DNA of 48,959 nucleotides from Cytophagales bacterium (GCA_028279065.1 JANQSY010000099.1:1-48959); one strand, 5' to 3'. Numbered from the stretch's first letter, positions 1 to 8,806 are shown. A program made the numbers and translations. The notes: a model not told the origin generated them from the sequence alone.

Positions 1-984
1 AAGCGTGAATGAGCCCTTATCGATACCCCTTCTACTCATGAAATTCCCTTCGGTATAAAAAAGAACTTCGTCGGAATCGATATTGCTATGGTTATAAGGT
101 GCCGGAATGGCCAGGGGATGGTAATCAAAAAGCCTTGGCACGAAAGAGCATATAACATAATTCCAAGCCTGAAAAGTCTGGTGGATGGGAGGGGGCTGAT
201 GTATCCGACCCGTTAAAGGCTCAAAATCAAGAATATTGAACGCATAGGGCCAAAGGAAACCATCCCAACCAACCACATCGAAAGGGCTGGTCCTGTAACT
301 GAAGGAATGTAGCCTCCCAAGCTTTTTCACCTTGACAAGATAATCCCCTTCTTCTGTATTGGTTACGAGATCCTGAGGCGGACGGATATCCCTTTCACAA
401 AAGGGAGAGTGTTCTTCCAATTGACCCAACTCATTCCTGTATTTATTGGGAGTTTCGATCGGGGAACTCGATTCCACAACCAACAACCTGGATTCTTCTT
501 TAAGCTCTAACCTGTAAATGATGGTTCTGGGGATAACCAGATAGTCCCATTTTTTGAATTCAATTGTTCCCAATTGGGTATGAAGGATCCCACTTCCCTC
601 ATGGATGAATATTATCTCATCGCATTCTCCATTCTTGTAGAAGTAATCCATTTCCAAATTTTCAGGATTACATATGGCAATAGCTACGTCATTGTTGACC
701 ATCAGATATCTTCTTCCGTAAAGGAAGTCAACTCCTGTCTTTCCGAAATTACTGGTGTTCAGGTGTGTGGGCTTGAGGTCCTTGTCTTGAGAAAGTTCCC
801 ATGCGAAATCTTCAGATTTTCCTAATTTCTCGATCCGTGTAGGGATCTCATAATGATAAAGATTTGAGTAGATCCCTGAAAACCCCTTTGAACTTACCAG
901 TTCTTCAGAATACAGTTCCTTATTCTCTTTTCTGAATTGCGTATGTCTTTTTGGTGGGATCTTTCCCAGCTTATGATAAAACAT
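1..984 (-). CDS. hmgA: Homogentisate 1,2-dioxygenase, 3' end outside window
   Basis: This protein is predicted to open the aromatic ring of homogentisate to maleylacetoacetate in tyrosine/phenylalanine catabolism, using a non-haem Fe(II) site in the cytoplasm. Translation of the minus strand from an ATG at 984 gives 328 residues without a stop down to base 1. Family-typical stretches include FDVVGWDGFLWPYAFNI, TGRIHQPPPIHQTFQA and the metal-site region PYNHSNIDSDEVLFY near residues 295-310, where the His and a following Glu are candidate iron ligands. The last visible residues are GSFTL, so the C-terminal part of the cupin, including a further His ligand, is missing from the window and not from the gene. 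The start lies 1 base after the stop of the upstream protease gene, so the two are probably co-transcribed. The fold and family call are secure; activity is inferred from the family. Confidence 0.9.
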   Translation of the reverse strand, partial: MFYHKLGKIPPKRHTQFRKENKELYSEELVSSKGFSGIYSNLYHYEIPTRIEKLGKSEDFAWELSQDKDLKPTHLNTSNFGKTGVDFLYGRRYLMVNNDVAIAICNPENLEMDYFYKNGECDEIIFIHEGSGILHTQLGTIEFKKWDYLVIPRTIIYRLELKEESRLLVVESSSPIETPNKYRNELGQLEEHSPFCERDIRPPQDLVTNTEEGDYLVKVKKLGRLHSFSYRTSPFDVVGWDGFLWPYAFNILDFEPLTGRIHQPPPIHQTFQAWNYVICSFVPRLFDYHPLAIPAPYNHSNIDSDEVLFYTEGNFMSRRGIDKGSFTL

Positions 985-985
985 G

Positions 986-2605
986 CTAGTTGCTTTTTGC
1001 TAAATATTCCTCGACCCTTGAAACACTTTGAAGAGCGGTTTGATATATGTCATCACCCTGAAAATAGATCTGGTAAAAGAACTCATTCCCATATATGCTT
1101 TTTGCAATGAAGGCCTTAAGCTCCAGTTTAATCCTTGATTCGGATTTTTCAAGTTCCTTGCCTTTAACCTCAATTCCGCTTTTCTCGACAAGATCCAGGA
1201 ACTCGGAATACTCTGAGTTACTCAACTCAAATTCCTTACTGTAATTCTTGAACTCGATCGCTTTCAAACGCTTTTTATTCTTTTCTGTGTATTTGTACGA
1301 GAACTCCCTAAGAAGATTTTTTGCGTAAATCCTTCCAAGAGTCCTGGACCAGTCTGATGTATCCTGAGCTACAAATACATCCGGCATGATCCCACCCCCA
1401 CCAAAAACCTTCCGACCATTGTCAGTATAGAATAAAAGGCTATCAGGTAGCTCAATGCTGTCCTTATGGAAGAACTCACCTTTTTGATAACGATTCATGA
1501 TATCTAAAGAATAATCCCGGTTCCCGTCCGAATAGGGCTTTTGGATACTCCTTCCACTTGGAATGTAGTACCTTGATATGGTAAGCCTGAGTTCACCCTG
1601 GTTCCTTAAGGGTATAGGTTGTTGGACAAGTCCTTTTCCAAAAGTCCTTCTACCGATCACAAGGCCTCTATCATGATCCTGAACCGCACCAGAAACGATC
1701 TCGGAAGCTGATGCACTACCTTCGTTCACCAGGATTATGAGTTTCCCCTCCTCGAAATCTCCTTTTCTTCCAGAGTAAAGTTTCTGATCATACTTACCGC
1801 TTTTCGATTTTGTGAATACGATCACTTTTTTGCTGGAAATAAACTCATCCGCAATATTTACGGCCCTGTCCAAATATCCCCCAGGATTATCTCTTAGGTC
1901 AAGGATCAGGTTTTTCATCCCCATTCCAAGAAGTTTTGCCTGGGCCTCTTTGAATTCATTGAAAGTAGTGGATGAAAATCTTGTAAGCTTTATAAATCCG
2001 GTTTCATCATCAGCCATAAATGCCACCTCCATGGAATGGGTAGGAATTTTATCTCTGACAACTGGAAAATCAAGCAAGCCTTTAACTCCTCTCCTTTTTA
2101 TGCTCAAAAGAACTTCAGAACCCTTCTCCCCCCTCAGGGTATTTATCACATCAGAGTTTTTAAGATTGATCCCTGCAAAATTTTCACCATCCACCCTTAT
2201 GATCCGATCACCGGCCCTGATACCTATCTTTTCTGATGGACCTCCGGTGAGGGGTGTAACCACATAAACCGTATCCTCAAGCAAGCTGAATTCAATACCA
2301 ATACCTTCAAAGTTTCCTCTTAGCTCGCTTTGAACCATCTCCAATTCCCTGGGTGGGATATAAACCGAGTGGGGATCCAACTCTTCAAGCATTTGCTGAA
2401 TCCCATATTCTGTGAGTTTGTCAAGGTTGACGGTATCTACATAGTCCTTTTCGATGTAGTAAAGGATCTCCTTCAGGTTCCCGATCGACTTTGACAATTC
2501 CTGATCATCGGGATCAGAAGGAAATCGGGCACCAATAACAAGGCCAATTGCCGTGCTAGCCAGAAGCAAAAGGAAGATGGTAAATCTTGAATTTTTTATG
2601 GACAT
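986..2605 (-). CDS. C-terminal processing (tail-specific) protease, S41 family
   Basis: The gene encodes a 539-residue S41A serine protease anchored in the inner membrane and facing the periplasm. An N-terminal hydrophobic segment (about residues 8-27) acts as signal or anchor. A PDZ domain follows at about 100-172, then the S41 core. The Ser-Lys dyad is visible: Ser299 in GSASASE and Lys324 in TFGKG, with the 25-residue spacing usual for CtpA/Prc enzymes. About 200 residues follow the dyad, longer than minimal CtpA. Such proteases trim the C-termini of envelope proteins; the substrate here is unknown. The ATG at 2605 places a good hydrophobic segment right after a short basic N-terminus. The gene is followed at once by hmgA and faces the RIC-like gene across a 60-base divergent promoter region. 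Confidence 0.92.
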   Translation of the reverse strand: MSIKNSRFTIFLLLLASTAIGLVIGARFPSDPDDQELSKSIGNLKEILYYIEKDYVDTVNLDKLTEYGIQQMLEELDPHSVYIPPRELEMVQSELRGNFEGIGIEFSLLEDTVYVVTPLTGGPSEKIGIRAGDRIIRVDGENFAGINLKNSDVINTLRGEKGSEVLLSIKRRGVKGLLDFPVVRDKIPTHSMEVAFMADDETGFIKLTRFSSTTFNEFKEAQAKLLGMGMKNLILDLRDNPGGYLDRAVNIADEFISSKKVIVFTKSKSGKYDQKLYSGRKGDFEEGKLIILVNEGSASASEIVSGAVQDHDRGLVIGRRTFGKGLVQQPIPLRNQGELRLTISRYYIPSGRSIQKPYSDGNRDYSLDIMNRYQKGEFFHKDSIELPDSLLFYTDNGRKVFGGGGIMPDVFVAQDTSDWSRTLGRIYAKNLLREFSYKYTEKNKKRLKAIEFKNYSKEFELSNSEYSEFLDLVEKSGIEVKGKELEKSESRIKLELKAFIAKSIYGNEFFYQIYFQGDDIYQTALQSVSRVEEYLAKSN

Positions 2606-2627
2606 CAGAAACTAAATGCTAATAGGT

Positions 2628-2635
2628 CAAAAATA
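2628..2635 (-). promoter_or_regulatory. Candidate -7 element for the protease/hmgA operon
   Basis: On the minus strand these bases read TATTTTTG, an exact match to the Bacteroidota -7 consensus TAnnTTTG. It lies 22 bases upstream of the protease ATG. No clear TTG at -33 was found. A plus-strand box sits back to back with it at 2643. Confidence 0.45.
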
Positions 2636-2642
2636 ATTTAAG

Positions 2643-2650
2643 TAATTTTG
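2643..2650 (+). promoter_or_regulatory. Candidate -7 element for the RIC-like gene operon
   Basis: The bases read TAATTTTG, an exact TAnnTTTG match, 15 bases upstream of the ATG at 2666. It points away from the minus-strand box at 2628-2635, as expected for a divergent promoter pair. No -33 TTG was identified. Confidence 0.45.
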
Positions 2651-2665
2651 AACAGGGACTTTTAG

Positions 2666-3418
2666 ATGGAAAAAATGCTGGATTCTCAAATAGGTGAAAT
2701 AATAACAAAAGACCCTGATCTTGGGTTTGCCTTTTATCAATTAGGGATAATGTTCCCCTCCATTGAGGATAAAAAAGTCTCTCACATTTGCGAGAACCAT
2801 AATCTGGATAAGGATTGGTTTCTAAAACATATAGATGACCTGAAATCCTTTGATCCGGTTGACTGGAAGGAAAATCCTCAATTCAGGATGTCCAGTATGA
2901 TCCTGCATCTTAAACAGGTCCACAGGTTCTTTATTCAGGAAAAACTCCCATTTCTCTTAAAGCTGATCAAGGGGATAGAGCCTAAAAAGTTTGTGGATCC
3001 GAATATCGGAAAGGACCTCAAGCTTCTTTTTCCACTTTTCTACGATGATTTTGTGGGCCATATCAAGAAAGAAGAGTCAGAAGTTTTCGATTATGTTCTT
3101 TTCTTAAATGATCTTGAAAAGGGCAAGGGGAATCCCGGTCTGATCCATTTTTTAAAACCAGAACAAAGCATTAACCAGATTGCCCTTGAACACCTCGAAG
3201 AGGATGACGAGATGGAAGGAATAAGAGCGTTAACAAGTGATTTCTATTGCCCGGATGATTGCTCGGTTTCTGAAAAGGTGATCTTCTGGGAGCTGAAAAG
3301 ATTTGAAAAGGATCTAAGGAAGCACTCGAGAATAGAAAATGACCATTTTTTCCCAAAGGCGGTCGGATTGGAAAGATCAGTCAGGGAAATGATAGGATCG
3401 AACCTCCTGAAAAATTAA
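2666..3418 (+). CDS. RIC/ScdA-like di-iron (hemerythrin-fold) protein lacking the N-terminal Cys pair
   Basis: This 250-residue protein resembles the RIC family (YtfE/ScdA), di-iron proteins linked to repair of iron-sulfur clusters after nitrosative or oxidative damage. The helical-bundle ligand set can be traced: His86 (or His81), His132 with Glu136 in HIKKEE, His176, and His220 with Glu224 in HSRIENDHFFP. Spacings match those known for YtfE. Residues 7-45 align by eye with the ScdA N-terminal domain (QIGEIITKDP), but the family's conserved DFCCGG motif is absent; the sequence there reads LGIMFPS. The C-terminal part carries a Cys-rich spot, CPDDC (195-199). The gene starts an overlapping run: its stop overlaps the ATG of ruvX by one base (TAATG). 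The di-iron assignment is an inference from ligand pattern; function may differ from classical RIC. Confidence 0.72.
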   Translation: MEKMLDSQIGEIITKDPDLGFAFYQLGIMFPSIEDKKVSHICENHNLDKDWFLKHIDDLKSFDPVDWKENPQFRMSSMILHLKQVHRFFIQEKLPFLLKLIKGIEPKKFVDPNIGKDLKLLFPLFYDDFVGHIKKEESEVFDYVLFLNDLEKGKGNPGLIHFLKPEQSINQIALEHLEEDDEMEGIRALTSDFYCPDDCSVSEKVIFWELKRFEKDLRKHSRIENDHFFPKAVGLERSVREMIGSNLLKN

Positions 3419-3834
3419 TGGGGAGGATCCTTGCCATTGATTATGGCACCAAAAGAACTGGATTGGCAGTTACGGATCCATTGAAGATTATCGCTACCCC
3501 CCTGACCACTGTACAAACAGAAGAACTCATTGAATTTCTAAAAAACTATTTCAGATCAGAAGATGTTGAGGAGGTGGTCCTTGGAGAGCCGAAGGATCTG
3601 AAAGGAGAGAAAACCCATAGCTCTGGAGAAATTGAAAAGTTCAAGCAGAACTTCAAAAAGGATTTTCCGGAGATATTAATTTCCTCAGTAGACGAACGAT
3701 TTACTTCAAAAATTGCGGAACAGAGCATGATAATGGGTAATACGAAAAAGAAGTACAGAAGAGAAAAAGGAAATCTGGATAAAACCTCCGCAGTGATTAT
3801 TTTACAGGATTATTTACTTCAAAAACAATTATGA
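3418..3834 (+). CDS. ruvX: Putative pre-16S rRNA nuclease / Holliday junction resolvase-like RuvX (YqgF)
   Basis: The 138-residue protein has the RNase H-like fold of the YqgF family, whose members process the 5' end of 16S rRNA and were also described as resolvase-like. Visible motifs are AIDYGTKRTG near the N-terminus with the first catalytic Asp, the LGEPKDLKG segment, SVDERFTS, and the C-terminal LDKTSAVIILQDYL carrying the last acidic residue. Length is normal for the family. The ATG overlaps the preceding stop by one base, and its own stop overlaps the deformylase ATG (ATGA), so translation is probably coupled. Confidence 0.93.
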   Translation: MGRILAIDYGTKRTGLAVTDPLKIIATPLTTVQTEELIEFLKNYFRSEDVEEVVLGEPKDLKGEKTHSSGEIEKFKQNFKKDFPEILISSVDERFTSKIAEQSMIMGNTKKKYRREKGNLDKTSAVIILQDYLLQKQL

Positions 3835-4382
3835 TCTATCCGATCGTTGCATATGGGGATCCTGTTCTGCGAATGAAGTGTGAGAGTATCAAGGTAAATT
3901 CTGATATCTCAGAATTGGTATCAGATATGTTTGATACCATGTACAATGCGAATGGTGTTGGGTTGGCAGCCCCTCAGATAGGTAAGAGTCTGAGATTATT
4001 TGTCATTGATGGAGAACCTATGGGGGAGGAAGAATTGATCGGTTTTAAAAGGGTATTTGTAAATCCCAGGATCGTAGAGGAAGAGGGGTCGCCCTGGGCT
4101 TTCGAAGAAGGCTGCCTGAGTATTCCGGATATCAGGGAGGATGTGGAAAGGGAACCAAGCGTAAGATTGAGGTTCTTTGATGAACATTGGGAAGAGCATG
4201 AGGAAGAATTCACCGGGCTGCAAGCAAGGATCATCCAACATGAATACGATCACATCGAAGGCATTTTGTTTACCGACCATCTGGGCCCCTTAAAAAAGCG
4301 ATTGCTCAAATCAAGATTGAACAATATTTCTAGAGGAAAAGTGAAGGTTGGCTATAACATGAAATTCCCAAACAGAGTCTGA
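3831..4382 (+). CDS. def: Peptide deformylase
   Basis: The enzyme removes the N-terminal formyl group from nascent proteins at the ribosome. All three signature motifs are present in its 183 residues: GVGLAAPQIG, EGCLSIP with the metal-binding Cys, and the QHEYDH zinc/iron-binding helix with two His and the catalytic Glu. Length is typical of bacterial deformylases. The ATG overlaps the ruvX stop by four bases, and the aminotransferase gene follows 10 bases downstream, so def is internal to the operon. Confidence 0.96.
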   Translation: MIYPIVAYGDPVLRMKCESIKVNSDISELVSDMFDTMYNANGVGLAAPQIGKSLRLFVIDGEPMGEEELIGFKRVFVNPRIVEEEGSPWAFEEGCLSIPDIREDVEREPSVRLRFFDEHWEEHEEEFTGLQARIIQHEYDHIEGILFTDHLGPLKKRLLKSRLNNISRGKVKVGYNMKFPNRV

Positions 4383-4392
4383 CCTTCCGCAA

Positions 4393-5532
4393 ATGACCCA
4401 ATCCAAACTACCAAACGTAGGGACCACGATCTTCGCGGTCATGTCGGGCCTGGCTGAAGAGCATGGAGCCATCAATCTCAGTCAAGGATTCCCGGATTTT
4501 AGCCCTTCCGAAAAGCTGATCTCAATGGTCAACAGGTATATGGAAAGAGGATATAATCAATACTCTCCACCCATGGGGCACCCAAAGCTCAGGCAGGCAA
4601 TCTCCCAAAAAACAGAAAATGACTATGGGGTCTATTTTGATCCCGACAAGGAGATTACCGTTACATCTGGTGCTACAGAGGCACTCTTTTGCGCAATTAC
4701 AGCATTTACGAACCCTGGTGATGAGATCATAATTTTTGAACCGGCCTATGATTCCTATGTTCCGGCAATAGAGCTTTCGGGAGGAATTCCTGTTCCCATT
4801 GAATTGTCCTATCCGGATTTTTCAGTGGACTGGGACCAGGTAAAGCAAAAAATAAGCGCCAAAACCAAGATGCTGATCATCAATAATCCCCACAATCCTA
4901 CCGGGGCAATTCTGGATGAGGCCGATCTTAACACTCTTGCTGAGATCGCAGAGAGCAATGATCTGAAGGTCATCAGTGACGAGGTCTACGAGCACATTGT
5001 TTTTGACGGAAAGACCCATCAGACTGTCCTGGGTAATGAATCTCTTCGGGCTAGAAGCCTTTTCATCGCATCCCTGGGAAAAACCTTTCATGCAACTGGC
5101 TGGAAGGTGGGATATTGCATAGCTCCCGAGGAACTTTCCAGAGAATTCAGAAAGATCCATCAGTTCGTGACTTTTTGCACCCATACCCCTACTCAGTTGG
5201 GCTACGCAGATTTCATCCAAAACAGAAAGGAATACCTGGATCTTCCCACCTATTATGAAAAAAGAAGGAATAAATTCCTTTCTCTGATCAAAGGATCAAG
5301 ATTTGAATGGAGCCCAGCTGGCGGTACCTATTTTCAATTATTATCCTATAAGGGTATCAGCGAGGAAAAGGACGTTGATTTCGCGAAAAAACTAACGGTT
5401 GAGAACGGGATTGCATCTATTCCCATCTCCGTTTTTTTCTCAAGCAGGAAGGATGAAAAGGTTCTTCGGTTCTGCTTTGCGAAGAAGGATGAAACCCTTG
5501 AAAGAGCAGCTGAGATAATATGTCAGATCTGA
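4393..5532 (+). CDS. PLP-dependent aminotransferase, methionine/kynurenine (glutamine transaminase) type
   Basis: This is a 379-residue fold-type I, class I/II aminotransferase. The PLP lysine is Lys230 in SLGKTFHATGWKVGY. Other active-site motifs are NNPHNPTG (about 164-171), SDEVYE (195-200) and the C-terminal Arg in LRFCFAKK. The N-terminus (NVGTTIFAVMSGLA, INLSQGFPDF) resembles the YbdL/kynurenine-oxoglutarate transaminase group, which accepts methionine, aromatic amino acids and often glutamine. Its 3' end overlaps the start of an omega-amidase gene by 13 bases. That pairing fits a glutamine-transaminase/omega-amidase route in which 2-oxo acids such as 4-methylthio-2-oxobutyrate are re-aminated. 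Exact substrate is inferred. Confidence 0.88.
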   Translation: MTQSKLPNVGTTIFAVMSGLAEEHGAINLSQGFPDFSPSEKLISMVNRYMERGYNQYSPPMGHPKLRQAISQKTENDYGVYFDPDKEITVTSGATEALFCAITAFTNPGDEIIIFEPAYDSYVPAIELSGGIPVPIELSYPDFSVDWDQVKQKISAKTKMLIINNPHNPTGAILDEADLNTLAEIAESNDLKVISDEVYEHIVFDGKTHQTVLGNESLRARSLFIASLGKTFHATGWKVGYCIAPEELSREFRKIHQFVTFCTHTPTQLGYADFIQNRKEYLDLPTYYEKRRNKFLSLIKGSRFEWSPAGGTYFQLLSYKGISEEKDVDFAKKLTVENGIASIPISVFFSSRKDEKVLRFCFAKKDETLERAAEIICQI

Positions 5533-6302
5533 AAATCAGTCTTTTTCAGGTAGACCTTTTTTGGGAGGATCCTGAAAAGAACCGGGAAAAACTATCCCGG
5601 CTGATCAAAGGTCATTCCAAAACCGATGTCATAATCCTTCCTGAAACCTTTACAACTGGCTTTTCCATGAATGTAAAGGGCTATTCTGAACCAAAAGGTC
5701 AACCTACACTCGATTGGATGAAGGACCTTGCCATCAAGTCCGGGTCTTGTATTTGCGGGAGCATGATGGTCATGTCCGGCCGTGGGGTTTATAGGAATAG
5801 GCTTTATTGGGTATTCCCTGATGGGAACCATAAGCATTACGATAAAAGACACCTTTTCACTTTTGCCGAAGAGGATCGATACTATACCAGAGGATTAAAA
5901 AACCTGATTGTAGAATACAAAGAGTGGAGAATCCAGCCATTGATCTGCTATGACCTAAGGTTTCCGGTTTATGCCAGGAATAAATCAAAAAACCCTTATG
6001 ATCTTTTGATCTACGTTGCAAATTGGCCCAGTGTTAGACAAACCGCTTGGGACAATCTACTGCCTGCCAGGGCCATTGAAAACGCAAGTTATGTTGCTGG
6101 AGTTAACCGGGCTGGAAGCGATGAGAAAGGGATTAGGTATAGTGGGGGTTCTGTTGTTTATGATTTCCTTGGTACTCCACAAAATAGATTGGTCAAAAAG
6201 GAAAACCTGATAGACGTTACCATATCCCTTGAAAAGCTAAAAGACTATCGGAAAAAATTCCCTGTTCTGATGGATGGTGACCGATTCGAGATCAAGGATT
6301 GA
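5520..6302 (+). CDS. Omega-amidase, nitrilase superfamily (YafV/Nit2-like)
   Basis: The 260-residue protein belongs to the carbon-nitrogen hydrolase family. The catalytic triad is visible: Glu42 in ILPETFTTGFSMN, Lys109 in YDKRHLF and Cys143 in LICYDLRFP. The YDKRHLFTFAEEDRYY context is typical of YafV/Nit2-type omega-amidases, which hydrolyse 2-oxoglutaramate or 2-oxosuccinamate to the dicarboxylic 2-oxo acid and ammonia. The gene begins inside the last codons of the aminotransferase gene, and the two probably act in sequence: transamination with glutamine gives 2-oxoglutaramate, and this enzyme removes it. The 3' end overlaps the converging FG-GAP gene by 11 bases. Confidence 0.9.
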   Translation: MSDLKISLFQVDLFWEDPEKNREKLSRLIKGHSKTDVIILPETFTTGFSMNVKGYSEPKGQPTLDWMKDLAIKSGSCICGSMMVMSGRGVYRNRLYWVFPDGNHKHYDKRHLFTFAEEDRYYTRGLKNLIVEYKEWRIQPLICYDLRFPVYARNKSKNPYDLLIYVANWPSVRQTAWDNLLPARAIENASYVAGVNRAGSDEKGIRYSGGSVVYDFLGTPQNRLVKKENLIDVTISLEKLKDYRKKFPVLMDGDRFEIKD

Positions 6303-8562
6303 TCTTCACCAATCTTGCAATTCCTGGACCGTTATTTCCACTTACCTTGATCAAATAAACACCTTGTGGAAGGTCATATGTTTCAATTGACCTTGGATTT
6401 AGGTCCTGTCCACTTAAAACCTTCATAGATCTTCCCCCAAGACTTATGACCTCTACCCTTTCAGGTGTTCCTGGATAATCGAAATTGACCAAATCCTGGG
6501 CAGGGTTTGGCCAGATCTTCAATTGGAATCCTTGCCCAACCTTTGGTTTTTCCAGGCCTGATACCAGGGAGTCCGCGTAACGGATATACTGAATTCCTCC
6601 TGTAGTGGAACCCATAATCCAATCAATACCATTATCCCCGTCCAGATCACCAGGGGCAAGGAAGATCGAAGAGCCAAGCATATCGCTTACCAGGGAATCA
6701 ACCAATGAATTATAAACCAAGCTGGAGTATGGTACAAGTTTTCCATAAATACCTGGAACAAAATCGTCATAGATCCTGAATTTGCCATCCTGGATTCCAT
6801 AGGCTAGGTCCAGCTTGCCATCCCGATTAAAGTCCCCTACTTGAACATTGGTACCTTGATCACCGAAGAAATTCCCAATATTCCCAAGGCTGACCTCTTC
6901 AAGCTGCCAATCTGGGTTTGCCGTGGTCCCTGAATTCTTAAAATACGTAATGGTCGCAAGAACATCCCTTGCGATGAGCAGGTCAAGGTTTCCGTCTCCG
7001 GATATGTCAGCAAAATGTGGCATATCATCTCTGCTCAAGAGCGTATCCACACCCCCATAGGTTAGAGGAGAAGAAGGGTCAAGGATCATTTGCCCACCGG
7101 CGACACCTTGATTTTCATAGTACCGGAACAAAGAACTAATGCCGTTACTATCCAAAGCTGCAAAGCCAAAATCCACGATTCCATCTCCAGAAAGATCCTG
7201 GAAAAGCGGCCTGATATTCCAGTATTTTCCGGAAACAAGGGACATGAAATCAGATGTGTTATACGTGAACTCCGGGTGATTGGAATCACCTGTGTTCTCT
7301 AGATAGGCAAGATTTGAGTAGTAATCCCCCCCAAAGTTTCTCCCTCCATTACCTACGAAGAGATCCAGATCCCCGTCACCATCATAATCCGCCAAAGCCG
7401 GAGAGGAAAAATCCCCTACATCCAACATTTGATCCTGTAGAAAATTTGTTTGGGTGAAATTGAAATCCGGACTATCTACCTGGGAGATATCTTCATAGTA
7501 CCAGATCGATTCATCAAGGCGATAATTGTTGCCAGGATTTCCCTGTGTATTTGGGGTAACAATTAAATCTCTTTTCCCATCAAAATTCACATCGACATGA
7601 AACATGGCGGGATAAAAGAACCCTGTGGCCGGTACGTCATATTGAGGAAAACCCAGTCGGGCGCTATCCATTACATCCAATGAACTGGATCCTTTATTGC
7701 GCATACTTACTATTGGCACGCAACCTATGTCCCCCAGAAGGATATCCAGCAGTCCATCATCATTGAGGTCCAAACTCAAAGAGGTAGATCCAGAGTGGCT
7801 ACCACCCCTGCAAAAATCTGTGGTTCCATTCACAAGACACCTTGAATCCAAATCAATATCGTACTGTCCACAAACAGGGCATTCATGAAATCTACCCCAA
7901 CAATAATCTTCAAGAACATAGATCATACTATCGCAATTCCCATTTAATTCAACCGACATGTTTTTGTAATACTGCAGGAAGCCACCACTCAACCATTCAA
8001 AGGCAAGAATATCGGTATCACCATCCCCGTCCACATCGAGTATGGATGGGTAATCCCCTTGATTGATGATCATATTGCTCCAACCAAAGGAATCCAGGTA
8101 AAACAAGGTCGATTCAAATAGAGCCCAATGGGAAAATCCTGAACCTGGAATATTTTTAAAAACACTTGGGCCTGCAGGGCCATAGACATATAGATCCAGA
8201 ATTGAATCACAATCAGCATCAGCAACGACTATCCACCCGTCCTGAAGATTTGGAAGGCTTGTTCCATAACGAGGATCAAAACGCCATTCGGTATCGTTAT
8301 GATTGATAAAGGTGTGAAAATCATAGCCAGACCTATCATAGCAGATAAGATCCAGTTTTCCATCAAGGTTAAGATCTATGTTTTGCACCTGTGGGCTATT
8401 GAGACCCCTGCCCCATGGTATACTAAGAGTGTCCCCTCCTTTTATTATTAGAGGGCTCTGATCGATCTGATATGCGAATGCCTGTGAATAAGCTACCTCT
8501 TGGGAAAAGAGTAAGAATAAAGAGGGGATAAATAATTTAAAAAGACTGTTCCTGAGTACCAT
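6292..8562 (-). CDS. FG-GAP/VCBS repeat protein with type A T9SS sorting domain
   Basis: This large exported protein (756 residues from the ATG at 8562) begins with a signal peptide that probably ends near AYSQA. About ten FG-GAP/VCBS-like repeats follow, each with a calcium-loop pattern such as DVDGDGDTDIL, DYDGDGDLDLFVGN, DISGDGNLDLL or DFNRDGKLDL, suggesting a beta-propeller. A cysteine-rich insertion (about residues 210-255, including HECPVCGQYD) interrupts the early repeats. The C-terminus is a canonical type A sorting domain: WPNPAQD, then GVYLIKVSG and ARLVKI at the end. The protein is therefore a likely T9SS substrate destined for the surface or secretion; the window also encodes the T9SS core. 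A TTG six bases upstream (8568) is in frame, but ATG 8562 gives the better signal peptide. Ligand or target is unknown. Confidence 0.88.
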   Translation of the reverse strand: MVLRNSLFKLFIPSLFLLFSQEVAYSQAFAYQIDQSPLIIKGGDTLSIPWGRGLNSPQVQNIDLNLDGKLDLICYDRSGYDFHTFINHNDTEWRFDPRYGTSLPNLQDGWIVVADADCDSILDLYVYGPAGPSVFKNIPGSGFSHWALFESTLFYLDSFGWSNMIINQGDYPSILDVDGDGDTDILAFEWLSGGFLQYYKNMSVELNGNCDSMIYVLEDYCWGRFHECPVCGQYDIDLDSRCLVNGTTDFCRGGSHSGSTSLSLDLNDDGLLDILLGDIGCVPIVSMRNKGSSSLDVMDSARLGFPQYDVPATGFFYPAMFHVDVNFDGKRDLIVTPNTQGNPGNNYRLDESIWYYEDISQVDSPDFNFTQTNFLQDQMLDVGDFSSPALADYDGDGDLDLFVGNGGRNFGGDYYSNLAYLENTGDSNHPEFTYNTSDFMSLVSGKYWNIRPLFQDLSGDGIVDFGFAALDSNGISSLFRYYENQGVAGGQMILDPSSPLTYGGVDTLLSRDDMPHFADISGDGNLDLLIARDVLATITYFKNSGTTANPDWQLEEVSLGNIGNFFGDQGTNVQVGDFNRDGKLDLAYGIQDGKFRIYDDFVPGIYGKLVPYSSLVYNSLVDSLVSDMLGSSIFLAPGDLDGDNGIDWIMGSTTGGIQYIRYADSLVSGLEKPKVGQGFQLKIWPNPAQDLVNFDYPGTPERVEVISLGGRSMKVLSGQDLNPRSIETYDLPQGVYLIKVSGNNGPGIARLVKINP

Positions 8563-8806
8563 GTCCAAAATCCTGCAATGGAATCCCTGTAAATTTAAAA
8601 TGTTTTACTGCCCTGATTGTATCAACTTACAAATATCCCCCTAAAAGGGTGAATTTTTTACTTTGCAGCTTCTTTTTTCAAGGGGTTACCTTTCTCCGTT
8701 TAACAGAACCTTTATTTGAAGAAAACGTTTAAATTAACTGAGGAAAGAACCCCTATAACCCCCTAAGAGGAAGTATTTCCCCAAAAGGAAAAATCATACT
8801 GAAATT

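Noticed and set aside
574-825. Plus-strand open frame of 83 codons
   Set aside because: It is antisense to homogentisate dioxygenase, whose minus-strand frame is open throughout and matches the family.
1812-2267. Plus-strand open frame of 151 codons
   Set aside because: It lies opposite the PDZ and S41 domains of the C-terminal protease and shows no protein-like pattern.
6292-6310. Small inverted repeat AGATCAA/TTGATCT at the omega-amidase and FG-GAP gene ends
   Set aside because: The stem is short and AT-rich, with no T run on either strand; chance is likely.
8569-8806. Divergent gap between the FG-GAP and S74 genes examined for a small gene or RNA
   Set aside because: No open frame or convincing structured RNA was seen; only promoter-like AT-rich sequence and short C/G runs are present.
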